DNA from: Amycolatopsis nalaikhensis
GTDB taxonomy: Bacteria > Actinomycetota > Actinomycetes > Mycobacteriales > Pseudonocardiaceae
Length of the DNA stretch: 64,000 nt
Direction of reading: 5' to 3'
Assembly (NCBI RefSeq): GCF_030264295.1
Contig: NZ_CP127173.1
Coordinates: 6,393,501-6,457,500, forward strand
Shown: piece after piece, positions 47,304 through 55,272 of the stretch
Layout of the letters: the number at the start of each line of letters is the position of its first letter
Position numbering within the stretch: position 1 is the first letter of the stretch
Translations under genes and position numbers: made by a program
The notes under the pieces: generated by a model
Databases searched by the model: none
Seen by the model: only the letters and a program-made list of their open reading frames with translations
What the model was told of the DNA's origin: nothing

Positions 47304-49686
47304 GCGGGTTGGTCGATTCGGCGTACTGACGCACCTTCTCCGAGTCCCGGCGCATCGGCGCGCGGCCCGGCGGCTGCTTCGGCGGCTCGCCCGCGTCGAT
47401 CTTCGGGATCTCGAACCGCCGCGGCTCGGTGGTGATCGTGACGCGCTCGCCGTGGTTCAGCAGCTCCAGCGGCTCGCCGTCCAGCACGTGGTAGGTCGCC
47501 TGGTCGCGGTCGATCTCGACCTGGAACCGGGTGCCGCGGAACATCAGGCGGAAGGTGATCCGCTCCAGCTGCGGCGGCAGCCTCGGCGTGAACGACAGCT
47601 CGCCGCCGTGGTCGCGCAGGCCGCCGAACCCGGCCACCGTGCCCAGCCACGCCCCGGCCAGCGACGCCATGTGCAGCCCGTTGCGGACGTTGTTGTGCAC
47701 GTCGTGCAGGTCGGTCAGGGCGGCTTCGGCGAGGTAGTCGTAGGCGAGCTCGAGGTGGCCCACCTCGGCCGCGATCACCGACTGCGTCCCCGCCGACAGC
47801 GAAGAGTCCCGCACGGTCCTGGCTTCGTAGTAGGCGAAGTCGCGCGCCTTCTCCTCCTGGCTGAACGCGTCGCCGCACAGGTGCAGCGCCAGCACCAGGT
47901 CCGCCTGCTTCACGACCTGCTTGCGGTACAGGTCGAAGTACGGGAAGTGCAGCAGCAGCGGGTAGTGCGCGAGGTCGGTGCCCGCGTAGTCCCACTCGTC
48001 GTGGTCGAGGAAGCCCTCCGACTGCGGGTGCACGCCGAGCTCGGCGTCGTAGGGCACGAACATCGCCGCGGCGGCCGCGCGCCACGAGTCCAGCTCGACC
48101 GCGTCGACGCCGAACCGCGCCGCCACGTCCGGGTGCCGCTCGCACGATGCCGCCGCCGCCTGCAGGTTCCGCCGCGCCATCAGGTTCGTGTAGACGTTGT
48201 TGTCCGCCACCGCCGAGTACTCGTCGGGCCCGGTGACGCCGTCGATGCGGAACGCGCCGTGCCGGTCGTGGTGGCCCAAAGACGCCCACAGCCGCGCGGT
48301 TTCCAGCAGCAGCTCGGCGCCGTAGTCGCGCTCGAACTCCTCGTCGCCGGTCGCGTTGAGGTAGCGCAGGACGGCGTCGGCGATGTCCGCGCTGACGTGG
48401 AACGCCGCCGTGCCCGCCGGCCAGTACGCCGAGCACTCGGCGCCGTTGATCGAGCGCCACGGGAACGCCGCGCCGCGCAACCCCAGCTGGTGCGCGCGTT
48501 CCCGCGCTTTGTCCATTGTGGAGTGCCGCCAGCGCAGGGCGTCGCGCGCGGCGTCCGGCATGGTGTAGGTGAGCACTGGCAGGACGAACGACTCGGTGTC
48601 CCAGAAGGCGTGCCCGTCGTAGCCGGGGCCGGTCAGGCCCTTGCCCGCGATCGCCCGGCTTTCGCCGCGGGCCCCGGCCTGCAGGAGGTGGAAGAGCGCG
48701 AAGCGAACCGCTTGCTGCAGCTCGGGATCGCCGTCGATCTCGATGTCCGATGTGGCCCAGAAGGCGTCGAGGAACTCGCGCTGCTCGGTGACCAGGCCCT
48801 TCCAGCCGGTCTGGCGCGCGCCCGCGAGCGCGGCCTCGACCTGCGAGCGCAGCGCGGGCACCGAACGCTGCGCCGACCAGCCGTAGGCGAGGAACTTGGT
48901 GATCCGCAGCCGCCCGCCCTTCGGCACGTCGACGGCGACGGTGAGCCGCGCGAGGTCCTCCTCGGCGTGGATGCGGGCGCGGATCCCGTCGTCCACCTCG
49001 ATCTTGTGGTCCATCGCCGCGGCCATCCGCAGCCCGGAGCGGCGGGTTTGGTGCACCAGCACGGCGTTGTACTCCGACGCGCGGTGGAACTGGCCCACCA
49101 GCGGCGCCTCCAGCGCGGCGGCCACCCGCGGGTCGCTGGTGTCGGACTCGATCGGTTCGTTGGCCAGCAGGTCGGACTGCACGACCAGCTGCAGGTCCTC
49201 GTCGAGCGGCTCGACCTCGTAGCGGATCGCGGCGATCGCGCGCTGGGTGAAGGAAACCAGCCGCTCGGTGCGCACCCGGACGCGCCGCCCGGTCGGCGAC
49301 GACCACTCGGTGGTCCGGCTCAGCGTGCCCTTGCGGAAGTCGAGCACGCGGTCGTGCGCGGTGGCCGCGCCGTAGCGCATGTCCAGCGGCTCGTCCTCGA
49401 CCAGCAGCCGGATGATCTTGCCGTCGGTCACGTTGACGACGGTCTGGCCCTCTTCGGGGTAGCCGTACCCGGCTTCGGCGTAGGGCAGTTCGTGCTGCTC
49501 GTAGAAGCCGTTGAGGTAGGTGCCGGGCAGCCCGCGCGGCTCGGCCTCCTCGAGCGTGCCGCGCAGGCCGATGTGGCCGTTGGACACGGCGAACGCCGAT
49601 TCGGTGCGCTGCAGTGCGTCGACGTCCATGCCGCGCCACCGCAGCTCCCACGGCGCGCACTCGTAGCCGTGCGGTTCTCCGGTCAT
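47284..49686 (-). CDS. GH65 family disaccharide phosphorylase
   Basis: An 800-residue glycoside hydrolase family 65 enzyme, which phosphorolyses alpha-linked glucose disaccharides such as maltose, trehalose or kojibiose to beta-glucose 1-phosphate and a free sugar. The N-terminal beta-sandwich (YECAPWELRWRGM, NGHIGLRGTLEE) is followed by an (alpha/alpha)6 barrel. The general-acid glutamate is Glu489 in GPDEYSAVADNN, with WDTESFVLPVLTYT upstream and TQSVIAAEVGH downstream. It overlaps the pgmB stop by 4 nt, and that partner would convert its product to glucose 6-phosphate. Which disaccharide it uses cannot be decided by eye. Confidence 0.9.
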   Translation of the reverse strand: MTGEPHGYECAPWELRWRGMDVDALQRTESAFAVSNGHIGLRGTLEEAEPRGLPGTYLNGFYEQHELPYAEAGYGYPEEGQTVVNVTDGKIIRLLVEDEPLDMRYGAATAHDRVLDFRKGTLSRTTEWSSPTGRRVRVRTERLVSFTQRAIAAIRYEVEPLDEDLQLVVQSDLLANEPIESDTSDPRVAAALEAPLVGQFHRASEYNAVLVHQTRRSGLRMAAAMDHKIEVDDGIRARIHAEEDLARLTVAVDVPKGGRLRITKFLAYGWSAQRSVPALRSQVEAALAGARQTGWKGLVTEQREFLDAFWATSDIEIDGDPELQQAVRFALFHLLQAGARGESRAIAGKGLTGPGYDGHAFWDTESFVLPVLTYTMPDAARDALRWRHSTMDKARERAHQLGLRGAAFPWRSINGAECSAYWPAGTAAFHVSADIADAVLRYLNATGDEEFERDYGAELLLETARLWASLGHHDRHGAFRIDGVTGPDEYSAVADNNVYTNLMARRNLQAAAASCERHPDVAARFGVDAVELDSWRAAAAAMFVPYDAELGVHPQSEGFLDHDEWDYAGTDLAHYPLLLHFPYFDLYRKQVVKQADLVLALHLCGDAFSQEEKARDFAYYEARTVRDSSLSAGTQSVIAAEVGHLELAYDYLAEAALTDLHDVHNNVRNGLHMASLAGAWLGTVAGFGGLRDHGGELSFTPRLPPQLERITFRLMFRGTRFQVEIDRDQATYHVLDGEPLELLNHGERVTITTEPRRFEIPKIDAGEPPKQPPGRAPMRRDSEKVRQYAESTNPLTSEGR

Positions 49687-50414
49687 CGGTCCTCCAGGAG
49701 GTCGGCGAGGTCGTCGACGACGATGTCGGCCCCGTGCGCCTTCAGCGCGGCGGCCTGGTCGGCGCGGTTCACGCCCACGACGTACCCGAAGCCGCCCGCT
49801 TTCCCGGCCTGGACGCCGGAGAGGGCGTCCTCGAACACGGCCGCGTGCGCGGGCTCGACGCCGAGGGCGGCGGCGCCGGCCAGGAAGGAGTCGGGCGCGG
49901 GCTTGCCTTTGAGGTGCTGTTCGCGGATCACGATGCCGTCGACGCGGGCTTCGATGTACTTGCTCAGGTCGCCGGCGTCGAGCACCTTGGCGCCGTTCGC
50001 GGACGACGTCACGACGGCGACGCGCAGGCCGGCCGCCTTGACCGCGTCGAGGTAGCGGACCGAGCCGGGGTACGGGCTCACGCCGCGTTCGTCGATGATC
50101 TTCAGGACCAGGTCGTTCTTGCGGTTGCCGACGCCGTTGACGGTGGCGGCGTCCGGCGGGTCGTCGGGGGTGCCTTCCGGCAGCTCGATCCCGCGTGAGC
50201 GCAGGAATTCACGGACCCCGTCGGCGCGCGGGCGGCCGTCCACGAAGGTCGCGTAGTCCTGGTCGGTGAACTCGCGGAACGCGGCGCCGTCGCGGGCGCG
50301 CAGGAACTCGTCGAACGTCCGCTTCCAGGCCTCGCGGTGGAGGACGGCTGTCCCGGTCAGCACTCCGTCGAGGTCGAACAGGCAGGCGGTGATGGTCTCG
50401 GGCAATCCCGTCAT
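49683..50414 (-). CDS. pgmB: Beta-phosphoglucomutase (HAD family)
   Basis: A 243-residue HAD-superfamily enzyme that converts beta-glucose 1-phosphate to glucose 6-phosphate. The nucleophile and acid/base are Asp14 and Asp16 (FDLDGVLT). Motif II is VVTSSANG, motif III is in GKPAPDSFL, and the Mg-binding pair is in VFEDALSGVQAGK. The cap domain holds HREAWKRTFDEFL. It is the first gene of a two-gene operon with the GH65 phosphorylase (ATGA overlap, 49683-49686), an arrangement also seen in mycobacteria (Rv3400-Rv3401). Confidence 0.92.
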   Translation of the reverse strand: MTGLPETITACLFDLDGVLTGTAVLHREAWKRTFDEFLRARDGAAFREFTDQDYATFVDGRPRADGVREFLRSRGIELPEGTPDDPPDAATVNGVGNRKNDLVLKIIDERGVSPYPGSVRYLDAVKAAGLRVAVVTSSANGAKVLDAGDLSKYIEARVDGIVIREQHLKGKPAPDSFLAGAAALGVEPAHAAVFEDALSGVQAGKAGGFGYVVGVNRADQAAALKAHGADIVVDDLADLLEDR

Positions 50415-50423
50415 GCCCGCACG

Positions 50424-50798
50424 CTACCGGTCCTGCTCGTCCTTCGCGGGCTGTTCCGCGTGCGGCCGCACCCGATGGATGAGTTCGTGCACGGTCGCGT
50501 CCGCGAGCCGGTAGCGCACGACCCGCCCGTCGCGCCGGGTCGTGACCAGGCCGTGCGCCCGCAGCAGCCGCAAGGCCTGCGACACGGCGGTGTCGGTCAT
50601 GCCGGTGACCGCCGCGAGGTCGGTGACGCTGATCTCCCGCGCGTAGTGGATCGAGACGAGCAAGGCGAGCCGCGAAGGGTCGGCGACTACGGAGAACCGC
50701 TGGGCCCACTCGTCGATGACGGCGCGGTCGCCCAGCCCGTCGATCGCCGCGGCCACCCGGTCCGGGTCGATGAGCTTGCGGCCGGGGTCGATGTCCAC
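50424..50798 (-). CDS. ArsR/SmtB-family regulator
   Basis: A 124-residue winged-helix repressor with the ArsR core: VVADPSRLALLVSIHYAREI, then VTGMTDTAVSQALRLLRAHG as recognition region, and wing TTRRDGRVVRYRLAD. A C-terminal His-containing end (ELIHRVRPHAEQ) resembles the alpha-5 metal site of KmtR/NmtR-type nickel-cobalt sensors, but the match is partial. GTG 50798 was taken over the frame's first codon 50834. It is divergent from a hotdog thioesterase, with a quasi-palindrome between them. The target could be either side. Confidence 0.82.
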   Translation of the reverse strand: MDIDPGRKLIDPDRVAAAIDGLGDRAVIDEWAQRFSVVADPSRLALLVSIHYAREISVTDLAAVTGMTDTAVSQALRLLRAHGLVTTRRDGRVVRYRLADATVHELIHRVRPHAEQPAKDEQDR

Positions 50799-50892
50799 CC
50801 CCGGATGATTCCACCCCGGTCGCCGGCGGACCACCGGTGGCCTGGGTCACGCGCGGCTTGACTCGCGCGCGGCCGCCGACGAGCCTGGGCGT

Positions 50893-50908
50893 TAAGACAG
50901 TTGTCATA
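50893..50908. promoter_or_regulatory. Candidate operator TAAGACA-GT-TGTCATA
   Basis: A 16-bp inverted repeat with one mismatch per arm pair, just upstream of the ribosome-binding site GAGGAGCC of the thioesterase gene and divergent from the ArsR gene. It is the only dyad I see in this gap. Confidence 0.5.
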
Positions 50909-50923
50909 GTCCGAGGAGCCGAG

Positions 50924-51430
50924 ATGACCGACGTCGCAGCCCAGGTCCGTTCGAAGACCATCACGTGGGAGGACCCGCTGCCGACCGCCCGGCTCGGCGC
51001 CACGATGCCCGGCATCGAGTACATGACGGCGATCGCCGAGGGCCGCGTCCCCGCCCCGCCGATCGCCGCGCACTTCGGGATGCGCTGGGTCCGCATCGAG
51101 CACGGCGAGGTCGAAGCGGTCTGCGAGCCGGACGAGTCGCTGTACAACCCGATCGGCATGGTCCACGGCGGCGTCGCGGCGACGATGCTGGACTCCGTGG
51201 TCGGTTGCGCGGTGCACACGACGCTGCCCGCGGGCGTCGGGTATTCGTCGGTGGAACTGAAGGTGAACTACCTGCGCGCGATCCACGCGGGCCGCGGCGA
51301 GATCCGCGCCACCGGCCGGGTGGTGAAGGAGGGTTCGCGGATCGCGTTCGCCGAAGGGGAGATCCGCGACGTCGACGGCAAGCTGCTCGCGACCGCGTCG
51401 GGGACGTGCGTGCTGACGCCGGTCCGTTAG
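50924..51430 (+). CDS. Hotdog-fold (PaaI-type) thioesterase
   Basis: A 168-residue single hotdog-domain protein of the PaaI/YdiI acyl-CoA thioesterase group. The motif NPIGMVHGGVAATMLDSVVG contains the HGG turn and the downstream Asp of the catalytic site. It is followed by YSSVELKVNYLRAIHAG and GRVVKEGSRIAFAEGEIRD, typical of the family. ATG 50924 follows GAGGAGCCGAG. It should hydrolyse an acyl- or aryl-CoA ester in the cytoplasm. Its end overlaps the convergent MarR gene by 4 bp. Confidence 0.88.
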   Translation: MTDVAAQVRSKTITWEDPLPTARLGATMPGIEYMTAIAEGRVPAPPIAAHFGMRWVRIEHGEVEAVCEPDESLYNPIGMVHGGVAATMLDSVVGCAVHTTLPAGVGYSSVELKVNYLRAIHAGRGEIRATGRVVKEGSRIAFAEGEIRDVDGKLLATASGTCVLTPVR

Positions 51431-51909
51431 CGGGGTGGCCGCACGCGGCGGGCCCGGATCGCGTCGCCCCCGCCGAAGCGGCCGATGATCGCCGCGAGCA
51501 GCGCGCGAGCGTCGTCGACGCGGTCGGCACCGAATTCCGTCTCCAGTTCGTCCTGCAGTTCCCGTCGCAGTCGCCGAGTGGCCTCGACGGCGTGCTTCGC
51601 GTGCTCGGTGAGGTGCAGGAGCTTCGTGCGGGCGTCGTCCGGGTCGGGTTCGCGCCTGAGCAGGCCCCGCCGTTCGAGATCGGCGACGGCTTTCGACGCG
51701 GCCTGCTGCGTGACGCCCATGCGCTCGGCCAGCGCGGTGATCGACAGCGGGGCGGCGAGGACGTGCTGGATCACGACGCCGTCGTTGAACCGGAGATCCC
51801 CGAAGCCCTGACCGGCCAGGCGGCGCTGCACCTCGTCGGTCGTCGCCCAGCCCGCGAAGAGGGCGGTGAGTGACAGGTCGAGGCCCTCCGGCGTAGGATG
51901 CACAACCAT
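51427..51909 (-). CDS. MarR-family regulator
   Basis: A 160-residue MarR winged-helix regulator (FNDGVVIQHVLAAPLSITAL, MGVTQQAASKAVADLERRG, wing DPDDARTKLLHLT). ATG 51909 lies at the centre of the palindrome CACAACCATGGTTGTG and overlaps the ATG of the divergent gene on the other strand. TAGATT (51923-51918 on the minus strand) lies 8 nt before it, so the transcript should be almost leaderless. GTG 51903 is an alternative start. It probably represses itself and the divergent gene by binding this palindrome. Confidence 0.85.
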   Translation of the reverse strand: MVVHPTPEGLDLSLTALFAGWATTDEVQRRLAGQGFGDLRFNDGVVIQHVLAAPLSITALAERMGVTQQAASKAVADLERRGLLRREPDPDDARTKLLHLTEHAKHAVEATRRLRRELQDELETEFGADRVDDARALLAAIIGRFGGGDAIRARRVRPPR

Positions 51910-51923
51910 GGTTGTGGAATCTA
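51894..51923. promoter_or_regulatory. Face-to-face promoters around palindrome with both start codons
   Basis: The perfect 16-bp palindrome CACAACCATGGTTGTG (51901-51916) contains the ATG of both genes. TAGGAT (51894-51899) serves the plus strand and TAGATT (51923-51918) the minus strand, each 8 nt from its ATG. Each promoter therefore lies inside the first codons of the opposite gene. Confidence 0.65.
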
Positions 51924-52369
51924 GCAGAGTTCCGGCGGAGCTGGCCGAAGCGTTCGTCCGCGTGGCGCACCGGATCGTCTGGTGCAGCCTGGTGACCGTC
52001 GACCGCCGCGGGCGGCCGCGGTCGCGCGTCGTCCACCCCATCTGGGAGCGGGGGCCGGACGGCCTGACCGGGTGGCTGTTCACCCGGCCGACGCCGCTGA
52101 AGGTGGCGCACCTGGCGGCGTCGCCGTACGTGTCGTGTTCGTACTGGGACCCGCGGCACGAGGTGGCCGTGGCGGAGTGCCGGGCGGAGTTCGCGGACGA
52201 CGAGGAGAGCCGCCGGTACCTGTGGGACCTGTTCTCGTCGACGCCGGATCCGTTGGGCTACAACCCGAAGATCCTGGGCGGCGAGGACCACCGCGACCCG
52301 AAGATCACGGTGTTGCGGCTGACCCCGTGGCGCCTGTCGACGGGCGGCGAAGCCTGGCGCGCGGCCTAG
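51908..52369 (+). CDS. Pyridoxamine 5'-phosphate oxidase-fold (flavin-binding split barrel) protein
   Basis: A 153-residue split-barrel protein of the PNPOx/F420-FMN-binding superfamily (IVWCSLVTVDRRGRPRSRVV, GWLFTRPTPLKVAHLAASPY). Such proteins bind FMN, F420 or heme and often reduce or sequester small molecules. The start at ATG 51908 overlaps the ATG of the divergent MarR gene; GTG 51914 is an alternative. It is most likely the target of that MarR regulator. Its stop interlocks with that of the convergent ROK gene (CTAG, 52366-52369). Cofactor and substrate are unknown. Confidence 0.82.
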   Translation: MVVESSRVPAELAEAFVRVAHRIVWCSLVTVDRRGRPRSRVVHPIWERGPDGLTGWLFTRPTPLKVAHLAASPYVSCSYWDPRHEVAVAECRAEFADDEESRRYLWDLFSSTPDPLGYNPKILGGEDHRDPKITVLRLTPWRLSTGGEAWRAA

Positions 52370-53565
52370 GCGGCACCCACCCGGCGTTCGAAGACCATGC
52401 CTTCCGCGGCCCGCAGCCCGACGCTGATCGCCCCGGTCAGCACGGCGTCCTCGCCGAGCTCGCCTTGGACCACCTTCGGCACCAACGGCGTGAACGCCCG
52501 CAGCGCGCGGTCGATCGGTTCCAGCAGCAGGTCCGCGGCCGCCCCCATGCCACCGCCGAGGACGATCAGCTCCGGGTCGATCACCGCCGCCACCGAGGCG
52601 ACCGTGTACGCCAGCCGGTCGGCCTCCGCCGCCAGCGCCTGCTGGGCCAGCTCGTCGCCTTCGCGGGCCAAGCGGAACACCTCGCGGGCCGATTTCGCCG
52701 TGCCCAAGCCGAGTTCGCGCGCGCCGCGGACCACCGACTGCGCCGCCGTCGCCTCTTCGAGGTGACCGCGGGCCGGTGGGGTCGTCGGTTCCTCGGCCGC
52801 GCGCGTGCGGCCGTAGGGCAGGTAGCCGATCTCGCCCGCGGCGCCGGTCGCGCCGCGGAAGACGCGGCCGTCGACCATCATGCCCATGCCGACGCCCGTG
52901 CCGATCGTGATGCAGCCGAACACCGACGCCTCGCGCGCGGCGCCGCTTTCGCCTTCGCCGACCGCCGTGAGGTTCGCGTCGTTCTCCACCATCAGGTCCG
53001 GGCCGAGCGCCGCTTCGAGGTCGTCGATCAGGCCCGCGCGGCCCCAGCCCGGGAGGTTCGGCGCGTGCCGGAAGCAGCGCTTCGCGGGATCGGCGACGCC
53101 GGGGGAGCCGACGACGCGGACAACGATGTCGTCCGCCGTCAACCGCGCCTCCGCGACGGCCGAAGCCGCGATCTTGCCGACCGCCGCCACCAGTGCCGCG
53201 CCGGAACGCGCCGTGTTGCGCTCGTCGCGGCGCGCCACGATCGCGCCGCCGAGGTCCGCCACGGCGACGCGGATGTGCTCGCGGCCGATGTCGACGCCCA
53301 GCACGTACCCCGCGGTGGGGTCGGCCTCGTACAGCACGGCCGAGCGGCCGGTGCCGGTGGACGTCTGCCCGGTCGGCCGCGCAAGCCCGGCGGCTTCGAG
53401 GGCCAGCAGCGCCTGGCTGACCGTCGGCTTCGACAGCCCGGTGTCCTTCGCCACCTGCGGCCGCGTCGCCGGCCCGCTGCGGCGCAACAGGTCGAGGACC
53501 GCCCGCTGGTTGATCTTGCGCATCCCGGCGGGGGTACCGACCGCGGGAGCTTCTACGCCGGCCAC
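52366..53565 (-). CDS. ROK-family transcriptional repressor
   Basis: A 399-residue NagC/XylR-type sugar-responsive repressor. The N-terminal winged helix spans about residues 15-75 (NQRAVLDLLRRSGPATRPQV, GLSKPTVSQALLALEAAG). The ROK sugar-kinase-like domain follows, with VLGVDIGREHIRVAVADL, VENDANLTAVGE and ITIGTGVGMGMMVDG. The zinc motif that normally contains several cysteines reads ARGHLEEATAA, with no Cys, so zinc binding may be lost. GTG 53565 has AGGAGG 10 nt upstream. No sugar operon lies beside it, so its target is unclear. Confidence 0.88.
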   Translation of the reverse strand: MAGVEAPAVGTPAGMRKINQRAVLDLLRRSGPATRPQVAKDTGLSKPTVSQALLALEAAGLARPTGQTSTGTGRSAVLYEADPTAGYVLGVDIGREHIRVAVADLGGAIVARRDERNTARSGAALVAAVGKIAASAVAEARLTADDIVVRVVGSPGVADPAKRCFRHAPNLPGWGRAGLIDDLEAALGPDLMVENDANLTAVGEGESGAAREASVFGCITIGTGVGMGMMVDGRVFRGATGAAGEIGYLPYGRTRAAEEPTTPPARGHLEEATAAQSVVRGARELGLGTAKSAREVFRLAREGDELAQQALAAEADRLAYTVASVAAVIDPELIVLGGGMGAAADLLLEPIDRALRAFTPLVPKVVQGELGEDAVLTGAISVGLRAAEGMVFERRVGAA

Positions 53566-53665
53566 CCGTGCCTGCCTCCTGTCGTGTTCGTGCTCCCTGC
53601 CACGCTAGCCGCCCGCACCCGGGTTCCGCCGGAATACGCCGCTTCCGGGACCCGTTGACCGGGGC

Positions 53666-54406
53666 ATGAGCACTCCGGTACGCGGCCGGGTCCGCGTGGC
53701 ACAAGGCGCGAAGCGGGTACGGGTGTTCCTCGGCGGGCAGGTCGTCGCGGACACGGTGCACCCCCTCCTGGTCTGGGAAGTTCCCTACTACCCGACGTAC
53801 TACATCCCGCGCGCGGACGTGACGAGCGGCCTCCTCACCCCCTCCGGCCGCACGGCGCACTCGCCGAGCCGCGGAGAAGGTGTTCTGTCGACGATAAAGG
53901 GTGGCGGAGCGGAGGCGGTGGACGCCGCGCTGGAATACCCGGATTCGCCGATCGAGGAGCTGCGCGGGCACATCCGCTTCGAGTTCGGCGCCTTCGACTG
54001 GTTCGAAGAGGACGAGCAGATCTTCACGCACCCGCGCGACCCCGGCGTCCGCGTCGACATCCTGCCGAGCTCCCGGCACGTGCGGATCGAGGTCGACGGC
54101 GTCACGGTGGCCGATTCGGTCCGCCCGCACCTGCTGTTCGAGACCGGCCTGCCGACGCGCTACTACCTGCCCCGCGTGGACGTCCGGATGGACCTGCTCG
54201 AGAAGATCGACACGGTGACGCACTGCCCGTACAAGGGCGCGGCCGAGCACTTCGACGTGAACGGGCACGAGGACCTGGCGTGGAGCTACCCGACGCCGCT
54301 GCCGGAGAGCACCCGCGCGGCGGGGCTGGTGGCGTTCCTCGACGAGAAGGTGGACGTCTACGTGGACGGCGTGCGCCAGGAGCGCCCGAAGACGAAGTTC
54401 GCCTGA
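53666..54406 (+). CDS. Tandem DUF427-domain protein
   Basis: A 246-residue protein containing two copies of the DUF427 beta-rich domain. The first is about residues 10-75 (VRVFLGGQVVADTVHPLLVW, YYIPRADV) and the second about 125-225 (VRIEVDGVTVADSVRPHLLF, YYLPRVDV, HCPYKGAAEHF). The first lacks the HCPYKG motif that the second keeps. Family function is not established. ATG 53666 follows GACCGGGGC with a weak ribosome-binding site. It converges on the anti-sigma gene, with the mosaic repeat in between. Confidence 0.87.
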   Translation: MSTPVRGRVRVAQGAKRVRVFLGGQVVADTVHPLLVWEVPYYPTYYIPRADVTSGLLTPSGRTAHSPSRGEGVLSTIKGGGAEAVDAALEYPDSPIEELRGHIRFEFGAFDWFEEDEQIFTHPRDPGVRVDILPSSRHVRIEVDGVTVADSVRPHLLFETGLPTRYYLPRVDVRMDLLEKIDTVTHCPYKGAAEHFDVNGHEDLAWSYPTPLPESTRAAGLVAFLDEKVDVYVDGVRQERPKTKFA

Positions 54407-54426
54407 GCCGCGTATAACGCCCTATA

Positions 54427-54519
54427 CCAAGCGCCCCAAGGCGGCCTTGGTTGCGTCCAACGCACCGAAGGCCGCCTTGGGTGCGTCTGACGCACCGAAG
54501 GCCACATTGGGGCGCTTGG
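54427..54519. repeat. Mosaic palindromic repeat, short complete copy
   Basis: CCAAGCGCCCCAAGGCGGCC at the left and CCACATTGGGGCGCTTGG at the right enclose three 30-bp units built from CCAAGGCGGCCTTGG-like palindromes and TGCGT-nnn-ACGCA. It lies between the convergent DUF427 and anti-sigma genes. Confidence 0.9.
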
Positions 54520-54530
54520 GACCGGCGGGG

Positions 54531-55214
54531 TCAAGCCGCGTGGTGGCCGTTCGCTTGACGGCGGAAGCCGCGCGGGCGCGGCCGTTCCGGTGCTGGGGCG
54601 TCCACAGTGGATCCTGCGGTGACCGAGCCGTCGTCGGCCGTGGCCGCCGGGCGGGGAGCGCCGCGGTCGCGGTGACGGCGGTGCACCGCGTACAGCAACG
54701 CCAGCCCCAGCACCACCAGCACGTGCGTCGCCAGGCGGGACACCGTCACCTGCCCCGCCGCCAGGTCACCCGCCGACAGCACCAGCAGCACCCCGACGAA
54801 CCCGGTCAGCAGCGGCAGCTGACCGGCCGCCGTCTTCGGGCGCAGAACCGCCGTGAGCAGCCCGATCCCCACCGCCAGGTTCCACGCGCCGCTCTCGTGG
54901 TCGAGGTGCAGCGCGTGTCCCGGGGCCAGCAGCTGCGCGAACGCCAGTCCCAGCTGGCCGATCGCCACCAACGCCAGCGCGATCCGCAGTCCCCACCCCT
55001 CACCGGAGGGGGCGGGCGTGCGCTCGAGGATCGACGCCGTGAGGTCCGGGACCGGCGGGGCCGGGCGCAGCAGCATCGCGCGCCGCAGCCGGTCCGCCTC
55101 CGCGAACCACTCCCGGCAGGCCGCACACGACGCCAGGTGCTCGTCGGGCGAAACCGGTTCGGCTTCGCCGTCCAAGCGCGCTGACAACGCTTCGCGGCAT
55201 TCCTCGCACCTCAT
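54531..55214 (-). CDS. Zinc-finger (zf-HC2) membrane anti-sigma factor
   Basis: A 227-residue protein with a cytoplasmic zinc-binding anti-sigma motif at the N-terminus (His26-x3-Cys30-x2-Cys33, preceded by Cys3 and Cys6) and about four transmembrane helices between residues 70 and 175. The tail is basic. ATG 55214 fits the family start MRCEECREALSARLDGEAEP. It is divergent from a SigC-like sigma gene, 58 bp away, which makes that sigma its probable partner. Multi-helix zf-HC2 anti-sigmas differ from the single-helix RskA type at 9902. The inducing signal is unknown. Confidence 0.85.
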   Translation of the reverse strand: MRCEECREALSARLDGEAEPVSPDEHLASCAACREWFAEADRLRRAMLLRPAPPVPDLTASILERTPAPSGEGWGLRIALALVAIGQLGLAFAQLLAPGHALHLDHESGAWNLAVGIGLLTAVLRPKTAAGQLPLLTGFVGVLLVLSAGDLAAGQVTVSRLATHVLVVLGLALLYAVHRRHRDRGAPRPAATADDGSVTAGSTVDAPAPERPRPRGFRRQANGHHAA

Positions 55215-55272
55215 GTCGTACCAGTCGGACGGCGGGTCCCCGGGGTTCCCGGTCACTGCTAAGTTCCGGACC

